Origin: an uncultured Clostridia bacterium
Lineage (GTDB): Bacteria > Bacillota > Clostridia > Lachnospirales > Lachnospiraceae
Direction: 5' to 3'
Assembly: GCA_947178045.1 (NCBI GenBank)
Contig: CAMWWR010000153.1
Span: 1-5,464, forward strand
DNA length: 5,464 nt
In this document: one piece after another, positions 5,327 to 5,464 of the stretch
How positions within the stretch are numbered: the first letter of the stretch is position 1
How the letters are laid out: each line of letters begins with the position of its first letter
Made by a program: the position numbers and the translations under genes
Notes under the pieces: model-generated
What the model saw: the letters and a program-made list of their open reading frames with translations, nothing else
Told to the model about the DNA's origin: nothing
Database searches by the model: none

Positions 5327-5464
5327 ATGGAACTTCAAATCATCCCCAGGAAAACGGAAATCCCGGCTTTTGACCCAAAAGCAATCAAATTACAGCACAT
5401 TTCATACTTCGACTATCCATACAGCGAGTATGAAGGGGAAGAGATCACAGAGGCTGTCATCGCG
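5327..5464 (+). CDS. Unidentified protein, N-terminal 46 residues (partial)
   Basis: ATG 5327 follows AAAGGAG (5314-5320) at a 6-base spacing, and the frame is open for 46 codons to the window end. The start reads MELQIIPRKTEIPAFDP, followed by an aromatic and acidic stretch (ISYFDYPYSEYEGEE). It begins without a signal peptide or membrane segment. I do not recognise the family from this fragment. It lies beyond a strong terminator with its own likely promoter, so it is probably a separate transcription unit and need not relate to the sugar pathway. Confidence 0.75.
   Translation, partial: MELQIIPRKTEIPAFDPKAIKLQHISYFDYPYSEYEGEEITEAVIA

Overview
The window looks like a carbohydrate-use locus from a fairly GC-rich Firmicute, most probably a gut-type Clostridia/Lachnospiraceae member. 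That placement is inferred from strong AGGAGG-type ribosome binding sites, the LacI regulator plus cytoplasmic glycosidase layout, and the style of the GH94 and GH30 proteins. No taxonomic marker is present. All genes I can support lie on the + strand.

Layout: (1) bases 1-210 are the 3' end of a LacI-family repressor. (2) A 50-base gap holds an extended inverted repeat and the ribosome binding site of the next gene. (3) Bases 261-3175 encode a large GH94-type inverting disaccharide phosphorylase (cellobiose/laminaribiose phosphorylase relatives). It is split by a one-base loss in a T run near 2609-2612: the N-terminal frame runs to 2786 and the C-terminal frame continues to 3175. The protein also carries two hydrophilic insertions, one containing internal DNA repeats. 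(4) Bases 3162-3644 hold a small AT-rich gene of unknown function that overlaps the end of the GH94 gene and differs sharply in composition from both neighbours. (5) A roughly 105-base AT-rich gap contains a possible promoter. (6) Bases 3750-5084 encode an intact GH30 glycosidase without a signal peptide. (7) Bases 5085-5326 are non-coding and hold a nested hairpin, two imperfect 22-base tandem repeats, a strong intrinsic terminator and a candidate promoter. (8) A new gene begins at 5327 and runs off the end.

Working model (inference): the LacI-type protein senses a sugar and controls a cytoplasmic pathway in which imported beta-linked oligosaccharides are cut by the GH30 hydrolase and by the GH94 phosphorylase. 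The phosphorylase saves ATP by yielding a sugar 1-phosphate. Pairing GH94 with GH30 would fit beta-1,3/1,6-glucan-derived oligosaccharides, but the sequence does not fix the substrate. As written, the phosphorylase gene is broken ahead of part of its phosphate-binding site, so either this copy is inactive or the sequence has a one-base error. I did not find a clearly novel system; the unrecognised AT-rich gene inside the sugar operon is the closest candidate.
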